The notes: a model not told the origin generated them from the sequence alone. A DNA stretch of 64,000 nucleotides from Bacillus sp. ISL-51 (GCF_018613535.1 NZ_JAGGQB010000006.1:1-64000), one strand, 5' to 3'; shown: positions 29,173-40,175, counted from the first letter of the stretch. Numbers and translations: made by a program.

Positions 29173-29586
29173 ATGAGCAAAGATGGAATCAATAGTAAGG
29201 ATTTTTTAATCGGGACTCTGATCGGGGGAATTGTCGGCGCGACAACAGCTTTGTTTTTGGCGCCTAAATCAGGGAAGGAGCTGCGCGACGATCTCGGCAG
29301 CCAGGCCTCAGTGTTAAAAGATAAAACGGACAGAATGACAGCCGATGCGAAAGAAAAAGGCTCTCAGTACGTCAGCATCGCAAAAGATAAGACATCAAAT
29401 ATCACGCAGATTGTTGCAGATCAGTCCGGCCAGATTATGAATAAAGTGAAGGATTTAAAAGACCGTTCAAAGAGCACACTAAATGAGAAAGCCGAAGAGA
29501 CGAGAAGCGAAATGCAGAGTGCGGCAGACGGCATAAAAGACGAAGCGAAAGACGCTCAAGAAAAGGCCGGCCAAATCAATCGCTGA
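29173..29586 (+). CDS. ytxH: General stress protein YtxH
   Basis: A 137-aa YtxH-domain protein. A glycine-rich membrane segment (FLIGTLIGGIVGATTALFLAPKSGKELRDDL) is at the N-terminus, then a long hydrophilic helical tail with repeats reminiscent of LEA/apolipoprotein-like 11-mers (KDKTDRMTADAKEKGS). It may protect membranes or proteins in stress; mechanism unknown. The ATG follows TAAGGAGGAATC. Middle gene of ytxGHJ. Confidence 0.9.
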   Translation: MSKDGINSKDFLIGTLIGGIVGATTALFLAPKSGKELRDDLGSQASVLKDKTDRMTADAKEKGSQYVSIAKDKTSNITQIVADQSGQIMNKVKDLKDRSKSTLNEKAEETRSEMQSAADGIKDEAKDAQEKAGQINR

Positions 29587-29610
29587 TCTTCAATAAGGAG
29601 TGTTACTAAC

Positions 29611-29937
29611 ATGACAAAACAGCTGATATCATCAGAGAAAGAATTCAAAAACGCTGCTGAAAAAGAAAACACCCTTGTGTTTTTTAAACACAGTGTAACA
29701 TGCCCGATCAGCCAAGCCGCGTTTCGCGAATTTGACGCCTTTGCGTCAGAGCATACAGAGGTGCCTTCCTACTACCTTCAGGTACAGGAAAGCCGGCCGC
29801 TTTCTGACTGCATCGCTGAAACATACGGCGTGAAACACGAAAGCCCGCAAGTATTCGTCATACAAAACGGAGAAGTGAAGTGGCACGCCTCCCATTCACA
29901 AATTACAAAAAATGCAATTGAACAGCATCTTTCTTAA
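29611..29937 (+). CDS. ytxJ: Bacillithiol-system redox protein YtxJ
   Basis: A 108-aa thioredoxin-fold protein of the YtxJ/DUF2847 family with a single active-site cysteine in HSVTCPISQAAFREF, so a monothiol bacilliredoxin-like reaction is plausible. The segment SPQVFVIQNGEVKWHASH fits the end of the fold. The ATG follows AATAAGGAGTG. Last gene of ytxGHJ, ended by a strong terminator. Confidence 0.9.
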   Translation: MTKQLISSEKEFKNAAEKENTLVFFKHSVTCPISQAAFREFDAFASEHTEVPSYYLQVQESRPLSDCIAETYGVKHESPQVFVIQNGEVKWHASHSQITKNAIEQHLS

Positions 29938-29941
29938 TTGT

Positions 29942-29974
29942 AAGCCGCCAGATAAAACTGGCGGCTTTTTTTTG
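29942..29974 (+). terminator. Terminator after ytxJ
   Basis: AAGCCGCCA/TGGCGGCTT hairpin and eight T. Confidence 0.93.
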
Positions 29975-30172
29975 AAAAAACTATTGAACTTTACAGCCAT
30001 ATCATGTAGGATAGCATTATACATTACTTCAACGCATAAAAGCTTAAAAGCGTTTGGGCGATAAAGTAAAATGTGAAAAAATTTATTATATCATGTTCCT
30101 ATTTTCGCATAACTGTAGTAAGATGCATGTTAACCATTAAAATAAAACAATTGCACAGAAGGGATGAAAAAG

Positions 30173-31249
30173 ATGAGCAACACGGAGTTAGAGACCCTAA
30201 GACAGCAGGCAGACTCACTAAATCTACAAATTCTGAAATTAATCAATGAACGCGGAGCCGTTGTAAAAGAAATCGGTAAAGCGAAAGAAGCGCAGGGTGT
30301 CAACCGATTTGATCCTGTCAGAGAGCGCACAATGCTCAATAACATTATCGAAAATAACGACGGCCCGTTTGAAAACTCAACAATTCAGCACATTTTCAAA
30401 GAAATTTTCAAAGCCGGACTGGAGCTTCAAGAAGAGGATCACAGCAAAGCGTTGCTCGTCTCCCGGAAGAAAAAAGCAGAAGATACCATTGTGGACATTA
30501 AAGGCGAAAAAGTCGGTGACGGCGATCAAAGATTTATCGTCGGACCTTGTGCCGTAGAAAGCTATGAGCAGGTGGCGGAGGTAGCCGCGGCTGCGAAAAA
30601 ACAAGGCATTAAAATTTTACGCGGAGGCGCGTTTAAACCGCGTACCAGCCCTTACGATTTCCAAGGCCTCGGCGTTGAAGGCCTTCAAATTCTAAAACGC
30701 GTAGCTGATGAATATGATCTCGCTGTTATCAGTGAAATCGTTACGCCGGCTCATATAGAGCAAGCCATTGACTACATTGACGTCATTCAGATCGGTGCAC
30801 GGAACATGCAAAACTTTGAATTGCTGAAAGCTGCTGGTTCCGTCAAAAAGCCGGTTCTGTTAAAACGGGGGCTTGCTGCAACGATTCAAGAATTCATCAA
30901 TGCGGCTGAATACATCATGGCACAAGGAAACGACCAGATTATCCTTTGTGAACGCGGAATCAGAACGTACGAAACAGCAACGAGAAACACATTAGACATT
31001 TCTGCAGTGCCTATTCTGAAACAGGAAACACACTTGCCGGTCTTCGTTGACGTTACGCATTCAACGGGCCGCCGCGACCTCTTGCTGCCGACAGCGAAAG
31101 CTGCGCTTGCAATCGGTGCTGACGGCGTTATGGCTGAGGTTCACCCTGATCCTTCCGTTGCGCTTTCCGACTCTGCGCAGCAAATGGATATTCCTGAATT
31201 CGAAAAATGGCTGAATGAATTAAAGCCGATGGTGAAAGTAAAAGCATAA
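30173..31249 (+). CDS. aroA: Bifunctional DAHP synthase/chorismate mutase AroA
   Basis: A 358-aa fusion: AroQ-type chorismate mutase (residues 1 to about 90, [16 protein letters not shown]) and class I-beta DAHP synthase (from about residue 115, [61 protein letters not shown]). It catalyses the first committed step of aromatic amino acid synthesis; the mutase part also serves as sensor for chorismate/prephenate feedback. Sequence is nearly that of B. subtilis AroA. The ATG at 30173 follows GAAGGGATG; an ATG three codons upstream is part of this site. Confidence 0.95.
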   Translation: MSNTELETLRQQADSLNLQILKLINERGAVVKEIGKAKEAQGVNRFDPVRERTMLNNIIENNDGPFENSTIQHIFKEIFKAGLELQEEDHSKALLVSRKKKAEDTIVDIKGEKVGDGDQRFIVGPCAVESYEQVAEVAAAAKKQGIKILRGGAFKPRTSPYDFQGLGVEGLQILKRVADEYDLAVISEIVTPAHIEQAIDYIDVIQIGARNMQNFELLKAAGSVKKPVLLKRGLAATIQEFINAAEYIMAQGNDQIILCERGIRTYETATRNTLDISAVPILKQETHLPVFVDVTHSTGRRDLLLPTAKAALAIGADGVMAEVHPDPSVALSDSAQQMDIPEFEKWLNELKPMVKVKA

Positions 31250-31271
31250 TACAGTGTTTTAGTTCTTTGTT

Positions 31272-31296
31272 GGCCGCCTTGTGCGGCCTTTTTTAT
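31272..31296 (+). terminator. Terminator after aroA
   Basis: GGCCGC/GCGGCC hairpin followed by TTTTTTATTT. Confidence 0.9.
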
Positions 31297-31324
31297 TTCT
31301 TCATTTTATTTAATTATAAAATGA

Positions 31325-31341
31325 AGTGAACGTTTTCATTG
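31325..31341 (+). promoter_or_regulatory. cre-like site upstream of ccpA
   Basis: AGTGAACGTTTTCA matches the catabolite-responsive element consensus with two mismatches. It lies about 190 nt before ccpA and could be an autoregulatory site or chance. Confidence 0.3.
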
Positions 31342-31528
31342 CTGGCAAAAACGTGTATAATTTCATGAGAAGTAATTAAATTTGATGAATAATGAAAAAT
31401 AATGTACACTACTGACTTACGCTTACAATCATAAACGACAGAATGCGAAATCGTACGACATTTCTTTACATAAAGTGTTTATGCTATAGATAAGGATAAG
31501 TGTATCCAGTAAAAGGAGTGGTTTCAGT

Positions 31529-32533
31529 ATGAGCAACATTACGATATACGATGTGGCCAGAGAAGCAAATGTCAGTATGGCAACTGTTTCCCGCGTCGTA
31601 AACGGCAACCCGAATGTAAAACCGACAACCAGAAAGAAAGTATTGGAAGCCATTGACCGTCTCGGCTACCGCCCGAATGCAGTGGCGAGAGGTTTGGCAA
31701 GCAAAAAAACGACAACGGTCGGCGTTATCATCCCGGATATCTCAAGTATTTTCTATTCAGAACTTGCGCGCGGGATTGAAGACATTGCAACGATGTACAA
31801 ATACAACATTATTTTAAGCAACTCAGACCAAAACCTTGAGAAGGAGCTGCACCTGTTAAATACGATGCTCGGCAAGCAAGTGGACGGCATCGTGTTTATG
31901 GGCGGCAATATTACGGACGAGCATGTAGAGGAATTTAAACGTTCTCCTGTGCCGATCGTGCTTGCGGCTTCAGTGGAAGAGCAGGGCAAAACGCCTTCTG
32001 TCGCCATTGATTATGAGCAGGCGATTTATGATGCTGCAAAGCTTTTCATTGAAAAAGGGCATCGTGACATCGCGTTTGTTTCCGGGCCGATGGCAGAGCC
32101 GATTAACCGCTCGAAAAAACTTCAGGGCTATAAACGGGCGCTTGAAGAAGCGGGTATTCCGTTTAACGAGCAATTCACAGCCGAAGGCGATTACACCTAT
32201 GATTCCGGTATGGAAGCACTTCAAAGCTTAATGAGCCTTGATAAAAAACCGACGGCGATTCTTTCTGCGACGGACGAAATGGCGCTTGGCATTATTCATG
32301 CGGCTCAAGACCAAGGCCTGTCAATTCCTGACGACCTTGATATTATCGGTTTTGATAATACGAGATTAAGCCTGATGGTCCGCCCACAGCTTTCAACAGT
32401 CGTGCAGCCTACGTACGATATCGGCGCCGTGGCCATGAGACTTTTGACAAAGCTGATGAACAAAGAGCCTGTTGAGGAGCATATTGTCGAATTGCCTCAC
32501 CGCATTGAATTGAGACAATCAACCAAGTCATAA
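31529..32533 (+). CDS. ccpA: Catabolite control protein CcpA
   Basis: A 334-aa LacI/GalR-family global regulator. N-terminal helix-turn-helix [20 protein letters not shown] and hinge helix [10 protein letters not shown], then the periplasmic-binding-like effector core. With HPr-Ser46-P it binds cre sites to repress or activate carbon genes; acuABC/acsA, with cre-like sites, lies a few genes away. The ATG follows AAAGGAGTGG. Sequence is near-identical to B. subtilis CcpA where I can recall it. A terminator lies before motP, but motPS may be read through as in B. subtilis. Confidence 0.97.
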   Translation: MSNITIYDVAREANVSMATVSRVVNGNPNVKPTTRKKVLEAIDRLGYRPNAVARGLASKKTTTVGVIIPDISSIFYSELARGIEDIATMYKYNIILSNSDQNLEKELHLLNTMLGKQVDGIVFMGGNITDEHVEEFKRSPVPIVLAASVEEQGKTPSVAIDYEQAIYDAAKLFIEKGHRDIAFVSGPMAEPINRSKKLQGYKRALEEAGIPFNEQFTAEGDYTYDSGMEALQSLMSLDKKPTAILSATDEMALGIIHAAQDQGLSIPDDLDIIGFDNTRLSLMVRPQLSTVVQPTYDIGAVAMRLLTKLMNKEPVEEHIVELPHRIELRQSTKS

Positions 32534-32542
32534 GAAAAACGG

Positions 32543-32585
32543 AAAAAGCAAGCTTCACTCTAAGGGGTGAATCCTTGCTTTTTTA
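32543..32585 (+). terminator. Terminator between ccpA and motP
   Basis: AAAAAGCAAG/CTTGCTTTTTT outer stem with an inner CACTC/GGTG stem. Confidence 0.85.
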
Positions 32586-32603
32586 CTTGAGTGAGGAGAA
32601 GAT

Positions 32604-33419
32604 ATGAAACGTTTTGATTACCTGACACCCGTTGGATTTGTATTAGGAAGCGCCATTGTCGCAATCGGCATTCTTTCAGGCTCGGGAATCACGGGCATTC
32701 GCTCTTTCCTGGATCTGACTTCTTTTTTAATTGTAACAGGCGGGCTTTGTGCGGCTGTCTTTATCAGTTTTCCCCCGCGAGATTTAAAGAAAACGCCTTC
32801 GGTATTGAAACAGGTGTTTTCCCGCCAGGATGACAATGTCAAAGAACTTGTCAAAGTCTTCGTCGGGCTTTCTGAAAAAGCGCGCAGACAGGGGTTATTA
32901 TCTCTTGATGAACAGGCGCGTGACCTACAGGACCCTTTCTTAAAAAAGGGGCTTTTGCTTGCGATAGACGGATGGGATGAGGAAACGATCCGCCTTGTGA
33001 TGGATTCTGAAATCGCTGCAATGGAAGAAAGGCATCGAAAAGGAAGGCGTGTCTTTGAAAAAGCCGGGGATTTTGCGCCTGCATGGGGAATGATCGGAAC
33101 ACTCGTCGGGCTTGTGCTGATGCTTAGAAATTTAAATGATCCGGGCGCGCTCGGACCGAATATGGCGGTTGCGTTATTGACGACGCTGTACGGTGCGCTG
33201 CTTGCCAATATGGTTTTTATTCCGATTGCCGCAAAGCTTGAAGAAAAGACGGAAAGCGAGATTTTCATCAAACAGGTGATGATTGAAGGGATTGTCGGCA
33301 TACAATCCGGAAAAAACCCCCGCAACCTTGAAAGTCAGCTCGTCGTTTTCAGTTCCAGGGAAGATTGGCGCAAAGGACAGCCTGTGAACAAGAAAAAGGG
33401 CGCTGTCCATGAAGCTTAG
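32604..33419 (+). CDS. motP: Na+-driven flagellar stator MotP
   Basis: A 271-aa MotA/TolQ/ExbB-family membrane protein with four hydrophobic segments. The cytoplasmic loop has EKARRQGLLSLDEQARD and the proton/sodium channel helices include FAPAWGMIGTLVGLVLML and GALLANMVFIPIAAKLEEKTE. With MotS it forms the sodium-dependent stator known in B. subtilis as a second motor to MotAB. The ATG follows GTGAGGAG. Its end overlaps the motS start by 11 nt, fitting translational coupling. Confidence 0.93.
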   Translation: MKRFDYLTPVGFVLGSAIVAIGILSGSGITGIRSFLDLTSFLIVTGGLCAAVFISFPPRDLKKTPSVLKQVFSRQDDNVKELVKVFVGLSEKARRQGLLSLDEQARDLQDPFLKKGLLLAIDGWDEETIRLVMDSEIAAMEERHRKGRRVFEKAGDFAPAWGMIGTLVGLVLMLRNLNDPGALGPNMAVALLTTLYGALLANMVFIPIAAKLEEKTESEIFIKQVMIEGIVGIQSGKNPRNLESQLVVFSSREDWRKGQPVNKKKGAVHEA

Positions 33420-34101
33420 AAAAGAACGGTTTGAACGAAGAAGCAAAACGGAAAAAAGCAATGCATCACCAAAATGGATGGTGACGTTTGCTGATTTGAT
33501 CACGCTGATTCTGGTGTTCTTTATATTACTTTTTTCCATGTCGCAAATTGACTCAAAAAAATTCAATTCAGCCGTCAAGTCCATTCACAGCAGCGGGAGC
33601 AGACAGGATGCTGAATCGGCATCATCACACGCTGCAACCGGCAAAGACGAACAAGATAAGCTGTTACAAAACGTAAATACATACATAAAAACTCATCATC
33701 TGCACTCGAAAATGACGGCCAAACGTGATGAGCGCGGGGTGGTTCTCGTGTTACAGGAAGCCGTCCTGTTTCAATCAGGCGAAGCAGAGGTGCTGAAAAA
33801 TGCGGAGCCTCTTTTGCACCAGATTGCAGTGCTGCTGAAAACGATTCCGAATGCGATACAGGTAGAAGGCCATACGGACAGCCGGCGTATTTCCACCTTT
33901 AAGTACCCGTCGAACTGGGAGCTGTCATCTGCGAGAGCCGCGAGCGTCATTCAGTACTTTACCGTAAAAGAGGATTTTCCCGCTAAACGGTTTATTTCCG
34001 TCGGATATGCAGATACAAAGCCGGTGAAAGATAACAAAACAGCCGGGCATATGATGGAAAACCGCCGCGTGGAAATTGTCATTAAAAAAACGGCCTCATG
34101 A
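33409..34101 (+). CDS. motS: Na+-driven flagellar stator MotS
   Basis: A 230-aa MotB-type stator. One N-terminal membrane helix (KWMVTFADLITLILVFFILLFSM) holds the conserved ion-binding Asp29. A C-terminal OmpA-like peptidoglycan-binding domain follows (IQVEGHTDSRRIS, NWELSSARAASVIQYF, GYADTKPV, NRRVEIVI). The ATG overlaps motP. It is slightly shorter than the 242-aa B. subtilis protein, with the difference in the linker after the membrane helix. The stop lies in a bidirectional terminator. Confidence 0.93.
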   Translation: MKLRKERFERRSKTEKSNASPKWMVTFADLITLILVFFILLFSMSQIDSKKFNSAVKSIHSSGSRQDAESASSHAATGKDEQDKLLQNVNTYIKTHHLHSKMTAKRDERGVVLVLQEAVLFQSGEAEVLKNAEPLLHQIAVLLKTIPNAIQVEGHTDSRRISTFKYPSNWELSSARAASVIQYFTVKEDFPAKRFISVGYADTKPVKDNKTAGHMMENRRVEIVIKKTAS

Positions 34102-34118
34102 AGAGGTCGTTTTTTTAA
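34085..34118. terminator. Bidirectional terminator between motS and acuC
   Basis: AAAACGGCCTC/AGAGGTCGTTTT with T tracts, overlapping the motS stop. Confidence 0.85.
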
Positions 34119-35281
34119 TTTGTTTTATGCCGGCGCTCAGACCGAATGGCAAAGAGCGCCTTTTCTACGGTTCGTGCGTTTTTCTCGGTGATTTCTTCTT
34201 TGCGGGGGATCGGCGGGTATAAATGGCCCGGATCATTCCAAAAAGCGGGCAGAGTGACGGGAGAATGTTTCTGCCATTTATTGATCCACTCCTGCGGTAT
34301 GCAGTCTCCCGGGTCAATTCCTTTCATCTCAAGCCAGATGCGGCTCCACGCCCTGGGGACGACTCTCCACATATCGTAGCCCCCTCCGCCGACTGCTATC
34401 CATCTTCCGCTGCAGTATTTGTGGGCTAACGAATGGGCAAGCCGGGGGATTTCACGATAAATGGAGATGGTATTAGACAGGTGCGTTAACGGATCATAGT
34501 AGTGGGCATCCGCTCCGTTTTGGGTGAGGATGATATCCGGCTTAAAGAAGGCCGCAATTTCGGAGGCGGCTGTTTCGTAAGCGTGAAGAAAAGAATCATC
34601 CTCAGTAAAGGCGTCCAGCGGAATGTTAAAGGAATAGCCGTAGCCTTGGCCGCTTCCCTTTTCCTGCACCTGCCCCGTTCCGGGAAATAGGTAACGTCCG
34701 GTTTCGTGAAAAGAAACGGTGCAGACATCGGAGCTGTCGTAAAACGTAAATTGAACACCGTCACCGTGATGGGCGTCCGTATCAATATAAAGCACCTTTG
34801 CTCCATAGTTTTTTTGGATGTATTGAATAGCCACGGCACTGTCATTATAGATGCAAAAGCCCGACGCCTTGCCGCGGAAGCCGTGATGAAGGCCGCCTCC
34901 TAAATTGCAGGCATGTCTGGCTTGTCCCGTCATGACATAATCAGCCGCGGTTAAGGTTCCGCCGACCAGAAGCGATGCCGCTTCATGCATACCGGCAAAA
35001 ACGGGTGTATCCTCTGTGCCCAGCCCGTAGCTTTCTCCTTCTGCAACCGGGAGCTGTCCTGCCCCGGCCAGTTCAACGGCCTGTATGTAATCTTCCGTAT
35101 GAACGAGAGAAAGCTCTTCTTTTGATGCCATACGGGGAGGAACGATATCTCCGTTTTCAAATGCATGCAGCGATTGAAGCAGGTCGTGTGTCAAAAGCAC
35201 TCGCTGCTGATTAAACGGGTGTTCCTGATGAAACTGATAAGTTTGATAAGAAGGCGAGTAAATAAAGACACTGTCTCTCAT
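34115..35281 (-). CDS. acuC: Acetyl-CoA synthetase deacetylase AcuC
   Basis: A 388-aa class I/II-type histone-deacetylase-fold enzyme. It removes the acetyl group from AcsA and so reactivates it. Zinc site and catalytic residues are seen in [26 protein letters not shown] and [17 protein letters not shown]. The ATG at 35281 follows GAGGGATCAGCT and overlaps the acuB stop as ATGA. Last gene of the acuABC operon. Confidence 0.93.
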   Translation of the reverse strand: MRDSVFIYSPSYQTYQFHQEHPFNQQRVLLTHDLLQSLHAFENGDIVPPRMASKEELSLVHTEDYIQAVELAGAGQLPVAEGESYGLGTEDTPVFAGMHEAASLLVGGTLTAADYVMTGQARHACNLGGGLHHGFRGKASGFCIYNDSAVAIQYIQKNYGAKVLYIDTDAHHGDGVQFTFYDSSDVCTVSFHETGRYLFPGTGQVQEKGSGQGYGYSFNIPLDAFTEDDSFLHAYETAASEIAAFFKPDIILTQNGADAHYYDPLTHLSNTISIYREIPRLAHSLAHKYCSGRWIAVGGGGYDMWRVVPRAWSRIWLEMKGIDPGDCIPQEWINKWQKHSPVTLPAFWNDPGHLYPPIPRKEEITEKNARTVEKALFAIRSERRHKTN

Positions 35282-35922
35282 AGCTGATCCCTCAAGTGCT
35301 TCGGCCACAAGACGTGATATCCCGCTTCATGAACGGCGCGGACAAAAGGAAGCGGGTTCATTGTCTTAATGCGAAAGACGAGTATATTTGATGCTGGAGC
35401 ATCATGAGGATAGACGAGCACGCTCAGGATATGAAGCTGAAGATCACGGCACATACAGCTTATGTCAGCAAGGCTCTTTGTGATATCAGTCACCTTGATT
35501 TCAACTTGTGACCCCGGCTGCCCCGCGCCTGTCAGCCGGACAAACGTGCGCAGTACATCCGTTTTGGTCAGAATGCCCGAAAGCTTCTGATTCATAACGA
35601 TTGGCAGACAGCCGATTCCGTGCTCATAAAAGGATGCCGATATTTCTTCAACGAAGTCAAGCGGATGAGCGCAGATGACATCCTCTTCCATAATGGTTTC
35701 TACCCTGTTTGTGAGATAAGTGCTCCGATGCTTCTGTTCAAAGATGCCCGGGCTTGCCCGTTTGATATCCCTGTCGGTCACTATACCGATGACATGCCGT
35801 TCTTCGTCTGTGACCGGGAGATGGCGGATATGATGCGTTTTCATTTTGTGAATGGCCGTTTCAATGGAATCCGCTTTTGTGACGGTGATGACGTCCCGTT
35901 TCATGATTTGTTCTGCAATCAT
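35278..35922 (-). CDS. acuB: CBS/ACT-domain regulator AcuB
   Basis: A 214-aa protein with two CBS domains ([21 protein letters not shown]... and [16 protein letters not shown]...[14 protein letters not shown]) and a C-terminal ACT-like domain ([21 protein letters not shown]). CBS pairs bind adenine nucleotides; AcuB may tune acetyltransferase AcuA or deacetylase AcuC, though its exact role is not known. It lies between the two in the acuABC operon and overlaps acuC by 4 nt. Confidence 0.92.
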   Translation of the reverse strand: MIAEQIMKRDVITVTKADSIETAIHKMKTHHIRHLPVTDEERHVIGIVTDRDIKRASPGIFEQKHRSTYLTNRVETIMEEDVICAHPLDFVEEISASFYEHGIGCLPIVMNQKLSGILTKTDVLRTFVRLTGAGQPGSQVEIKVTDITKSLADISCMCRDLQLHILSVLVYPHDAPASNILVFRIKTMNPLPFVRAVHEAGYHVLWPKHLRDQL

Positions 35923-35948
35923 CTTTTTATCCCCTTTGTCTATGTCAG

Positions 35949-36581
35949 TTAATACATAAAACGCTGATAAAAACGAAGCCTGTCGAACTGTTCAATTGAA
36001 TCCTGACTGACGTGCTTTCCGATGCGGGCCATCAGACAATTCGCCGGGTGGGAACTGATTTCCGGTTCATCCGTTGCAAACCAGACGAGGCCCCCGGCAT
36101 TCATCATCTTTTCCATCATTTTTCGGTAGGCCCATACATCTTTATTCATCCCTTTTAAGTCCCAGTGCCAGTAATATTCCGTCGTCATGATGATATACCG
36201 TTCCATCTGTTCATCCATCATGCTGACTGTCAGCAGGTTTTTTCCGACGGAACAGCCCCTGAATCCCGGGGCGACCTCGATTGCGCCGAGCTCAAGCAGG
36301 TCTTCCATATTCCCTTCAGACCATCTTTCAAGCGGATCAGGGTATAAATATGTCACATAGCCGATTATGGTCTGCCCGTCTCTGGCGATAATAATCCGTC
36401 CTTCGGGAAGCCCGGCTATCTCAATTAACGCTTTGTGCTGCTCGTGAGGAAGGCGAAAGGCTGTCAGACCTTCATGAAACTCATATTTTGCTAAGTCCTC
36501 TGGAGGAACGGGCCCTTCTATCAAAAGAGAGCCGGCTGCTGTCTGAATGTCTGAAGAATGGTATGTTTTATGATGTTTCAC
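35949..36581 (-). CDS. acuA: Acetyl-CoA synthetase acetyltransferase AcuA
   Basis: A 210-aa GNAT-family enzyme that acetylates the catalytic lysine of AcsA and turns it off. The acetyl-CoA-binding part is [25 protein letters not shown], preceded by [19 protein letters not shown]. The start is a GTG (36581) behind GGCGGTG, giving the 210 aa of B. subtilis AcuA; the ATG six codons earlier overlaps the ribosome binding site. First gene of acuABC, divergent from its target gene acsA, with a cre-like site over the promoter. Confidence 0.92.
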   Translation of the reverse strand: MKHHKTYHSSDIQTAAGSLLIEGPVPPEDLAKYEFHEGLTAFRLPHEQHKALIEIAGLPEGRIIIARDGQTIIGYVTYLYPDPLERWSEGNMEDLLELGAIEVAPGFRGCSVGKNLLTVSMMDEQMERYIIMTTEYYWHWDLKGMNKDVWAYRKMMEKMMNAGGLVWFATDEPEISSHPANCLMARIGKHVSQDSIEQFDRLRFYQRFMY

Positions 36582-36625
36582 TGATTCACCGCCTGTCAAT
36601 TCTTAATAAAAACATGTCTCCCTTA

Positions 36626-36653
36626 AGGATAACAAAATATAAAGCGTTTTCAA
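36626..36653 (-). promoter_or_regulatory. SigA-type promoter of acuABC
   Basis: On the minus strand TTGAAA (complement at 36648-36653), 16-nt spacer, TATCCT (36626-36631). The cre-like site 36639-36652 covers it. Confidence 0.5.
36639..36652. promoter_or_regulatory. cre-like site overlapping the acuABC promoter
   Basis: ATAAAGCGTTTTCA matches the cre consensus TGnAAnCGnWWnCA at all but the first two positions. CcpA repression of acuABC is known in B. subtilis. Confidence 0.55.
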
Positions 36654-36679
36654 TAGCGGAACAATTTATATTTTAAAAA

Positions 36680-36708
36680 TTGAGAAAACTGTGAACTTCT
36701 ACTATAAT
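36680..36708 (+). promoter_or_regulatory. SigA-type promoter of acsA
   Basis: TTGAGA (36680-36685), 17-nt spacer, perfect TATAAT (36703-36708). Confidence 0.75.
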
Positions 36709-36740
36709 AAGGTCTATAGTTACGCAAAGGGGGATGTTGC

Positions 36741-38459
36741 ATGAATTTGAAAGCGTTGCCAGCTGAAAAGGGGAATTATCATTTAAAAAATTATGAAGAA
36801 ACATACCGTCAATTCAATTGGAAAGAAGTCGAAGCGGACTTTTCCTGGCATAAAACAGGGAAGCTGAATGCCGCTTACGAAGCGATTGACCGCCATGCCG
36901 AATCATTTCGCAAAAACAAAGTGGCGCTTTATTACCAGGATGCAAAGCGGGAAGAAAAATACACTTTTAAAGAAATGATGGAGGAATCCAACAGAGCCGG
37001 AAATGTACTGAAATGGTATGGAAATGTGGAAAAAGGGGATCGCGTTTTTATTTTCATGCCGCGCTCGCCGGAGCTCTATTTTATCATGCTCGGCGCGATT
37101 AAAATCGGCGCCATTGCCGGCCCTTTATTTGAAGCGTTTATGGAGGGCGCCGTAAAAGACCGCCTGTTAAACAGCCAGGCAAAAGTGGTCGTGACAACGC
37201 CTGAGCTGGCGGAACGGATTCCGGCCGACAGCCTGCCTGACTTGCAGCATATATTCATCGTAGGCGGCTCCGGGACAGCCGGCGATAAGGTCATTCATTA
37301 TGACGAAGCGGCAAAAAAGGAAAGCACAAAGCTGGAAATTGAGTGGATGGACAGAAGGGACGGCTATTTGCTCCACTATACGTCCGGATCTACCGGAACG
37401 CCTAAGGGAGTGCTTCACGTTCATGAAGCCATGATTCAGCAATATCAGACAGGCAAATGGGTGCTTGATCTTAAAGAAGACGACATCTATTGGTGCACCG
37501 CAGATCCCGGCTGGGTGACCGGAACTGTGTACGGTATTTTTGCTCCGTGGCTGAACGGAGCGGCGAATGTGATCGTCGGCGGAAGATTCAGCCCGGAAAA
37601 CTGGTACGGCACGATTGAAAAGCTTGGTGTCAACGTATGGTACAGCGCCCCGACGGCCTTCCGGATGCTCATGGGAGCGGGGGATGAAATGGCGGCCAAA
37701 TACGACCTTACTTCCCTTCGTCACGTACTGAGTGTCGGTGAGCCGCTGAATCCGGAGGTTATTAAGTGGGGGCATAAAGTATTCGGCAAGCGCATCCATG
37801 ATACGTGGTGGATGACGGAAACAGGCGGACAGCTGATCTGTAATTATCCTTGTATGGAAATAAAACCGGGCTCAATGGGAAAACCGGTCCCGGGTGTTGA
37901 AGCGGCAATCGTCGACAACCAAGGAAACGAGCTCCCGCCGTACCGCATGGGGAATCTCGCCATTAAAAAGGGCTGGCCGTCCATGATGGCTTCCATTTGG
38001 AATAATAAGGAAAAGTATGATTCTTATTTCATGCCGGGCGGCTGGTACGTTTCCGGAGATTCAGCGTACATGGATGAAGACGGCTATTTTTGGTTCCAAG
38101 GCAGAGTTGATGATGTCATCATGACATCGGGTGAGCGGGTCGGTCCGTTTGAAGTCGAAAGCAAACTTGTGGAACATCCGGCAATCGCCGAAGCAGGTGT
38201 CATCGGTAAGCCCGACCCTGTCCGCGGTGAAATCATTAAAGCCTTCATCGCACTCAGAGAAGGACATGAGCCGTCAGATAAGCTGAAAGAGGACATCAGG
38301 CTCTTTGTGAAGCAGGGGCTCGCTGCCCATGCCGCGCCGCGGGAAATTGAATTTAAAGATAAGCTGCCGAAAACACGGAGCGGGAAAATCATGCGGCGGG
38401 TGCTGAAGGCGTGGGAGCTGAATTTACCCGCAGGCGACTTGTCCACGATGGAAGATTAA
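36741..38459 (+). CDS. acsA: Acetyl-CoA synthetase AcsA
   Basis: A 572-aa AMP-forming acyl-CoA synthetase: acetate + ATP + CoA gives acetyl-CoA, used for growth on acetate/acetoin. Adenylation motif LLHYTSGSTGTPKGVLHVHEA, WWMTETGG (A5), GDSAYMDEDGYFWFQGRVDDVI (A7/A8), and PKTRSGKIMRRVLK (A10), where the lysine in SGKIMRR is the residue acetylated by AcuA. The ATG follows AAAGGGGGATG. A cre lies inside codons 3-7. Length equals B. subtilis AcsA. Confidence 0.95.
   Translation: MNLKALPAEKGNYHLKNYEETYRQFNWKEVEADFSWHKTGKLNAAYEAIDRHAESFRKNKVALYYQDAKREEKYTFKEMMEESNRAGNVLKWYGNVEKGDRVFIFMPRSPELYFIMLGAIKIGAIAGPLFEAFMEGAVKDRLLNSQAKVVVTTPELAERIPADSLPDLQHIFIVGGSGTAGDKVIHYDEAAKKESTKLEIEWMDRRDGYLLHYTSGSTGTPKGVLHVHEAMIQQYQTGKWVLDLKEDDIYWCTADPGWVTGTVYGIFAPWLNGAANVIVGGRFSPENWYGTIEKLGVNVWYSAPTAFRMLMGAGDEMAAKYDLTSLRHVLSVGEPLNPEVIKWGHKVFGKRIHDTWWMTETGGQLICNYPCMEIKPGSMGKPVPGVEAAIVDNQGNELPPYRMGNLAIKKGWPSMMASIWNNKEKYDSYFMPGGWYVSGDSAYMDEDGYFWFQGRVDDVIMTSGERVGPFEVESKLVEHPAIAEAGVIGKPDPVRGEIIKAFIALREGHEPSDKLKEDIRLFVKQGLAAHAAPREIEFKDKLPKTRSGKIMRRVLKAWELNLPAGDLSTMED
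36748..36761 (+). promoter_or_regulatory. cre site within the acsA start region
   Basis: TGAAAGCGTTGCCA fits the cre consensus with one mismatch. It lies about 35 nt past the predicted transcription start, where CcpA can act as a roadblock; the B. subtilis acsA cre is in the same place. Confidence 0.75.
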
Positions 38460-38465
38460 AGGCAG

Positions 38466-38494
38466 TTGACATCATATTTTATTTATGTTAAAAA
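38466..38494 (+). promoter_or_regulatory. SigA-type promoter of tyrS
   Basis: Perfect TTGACA (38466-38471), 17-nt spacer, TAAAAA (38489-38494). Confidence 0.7.
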
Positions 38495-38514
38495 TGAGTA
38501 AGTTAAATAGGAAA

Positions 38515-38772
38515 AGGTTGAGATTGAGACAAGTAGGGTATCCGAATGTTCCAGAGAGCTGATGGCCGGTGAAAATCAGCACATAAGATATGCCGAATAC
38601 ACTCATGAACCGCTTTTGCAAACAAAGCCGCTTAAAGGCTTTCAGTAGTGAAAGAACGGACGCAGTCCGTTATCAAGAAGAGTGATAGAGGCTTATAAAA
38701 GCTTTTATTAGTAGGGTGGTACCGCGATTATATCGTCCCTTCGTGTAAACGAAGGGGCGTTTTTTATTTCAT
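38515..38772 (+). ncRNA. T-box leader (tyrosine specific) of tyrS
   Basis: A tRNA-sensing riboswitch. The specifier codon TAC (38598-38600, in the context GAATAC) reads tRNA-Tyr. The T-box sequence AGGGTGGTACCGCG is at 38713-38726, where TGGT/ACC pairs with the uncharged tRNA end in the antiterminator. The terminator CGTCCCTTCG/CGAAGGGGCG with a T tract is at 38734-38767. Uncharged tRNA-Tyr would let transcription proceed into tyrS. Confidence 0.95.
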
Positions 38773-38774
38773 AA

Positions 38775-40058
<1,284 letters not shown>

Positions 40059-40063
40059 AACGA

Positions 40064-40101
40064 ACAGCAGCCTTGCCGTTTTCCGCGGCAGGCTGTTTTT
40101 A
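40064..40101 (+). terminator. Terminator after tyrS
   Basis: CAGCCTTGCCG/CGGCAGGCTG hairpin and TTTTT. Confidence 0.88.
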
Positions 40102-40102
40102 T

Positions 40103-40127
40103 GTTTTGTGAATACCGTTTCGGGAAA
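40103..40127 (+). promoter_or_regulatory. Candidate SigB promoter of the 41-aa ORF
   Basis: GTTTTG (40103-40108), 13-nt spacer, GGGAAA (40122-40127) resemble the SigB consensus GTTTAA / GGGWAW. Confidence 0.4.
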
Positions 40128-40175
40128 TGAGTACATTACACGGTATAAACAAATATCGGGAAGGAGCGCTGCGCC

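Noticed and set aside
32618..33325. A 235-codon minus-strand frame opposite motP
   Set aside because: It is Ser/Pro-rich shadow translation of a clear motP gene, with no start signals.
36748..36761. Possibility that the cre in acsA is chance codon use
   Set aside because: It fits the consensus with one mismatch and occurs at the known place in B. subtilis, so it was kept as a regulatory site.
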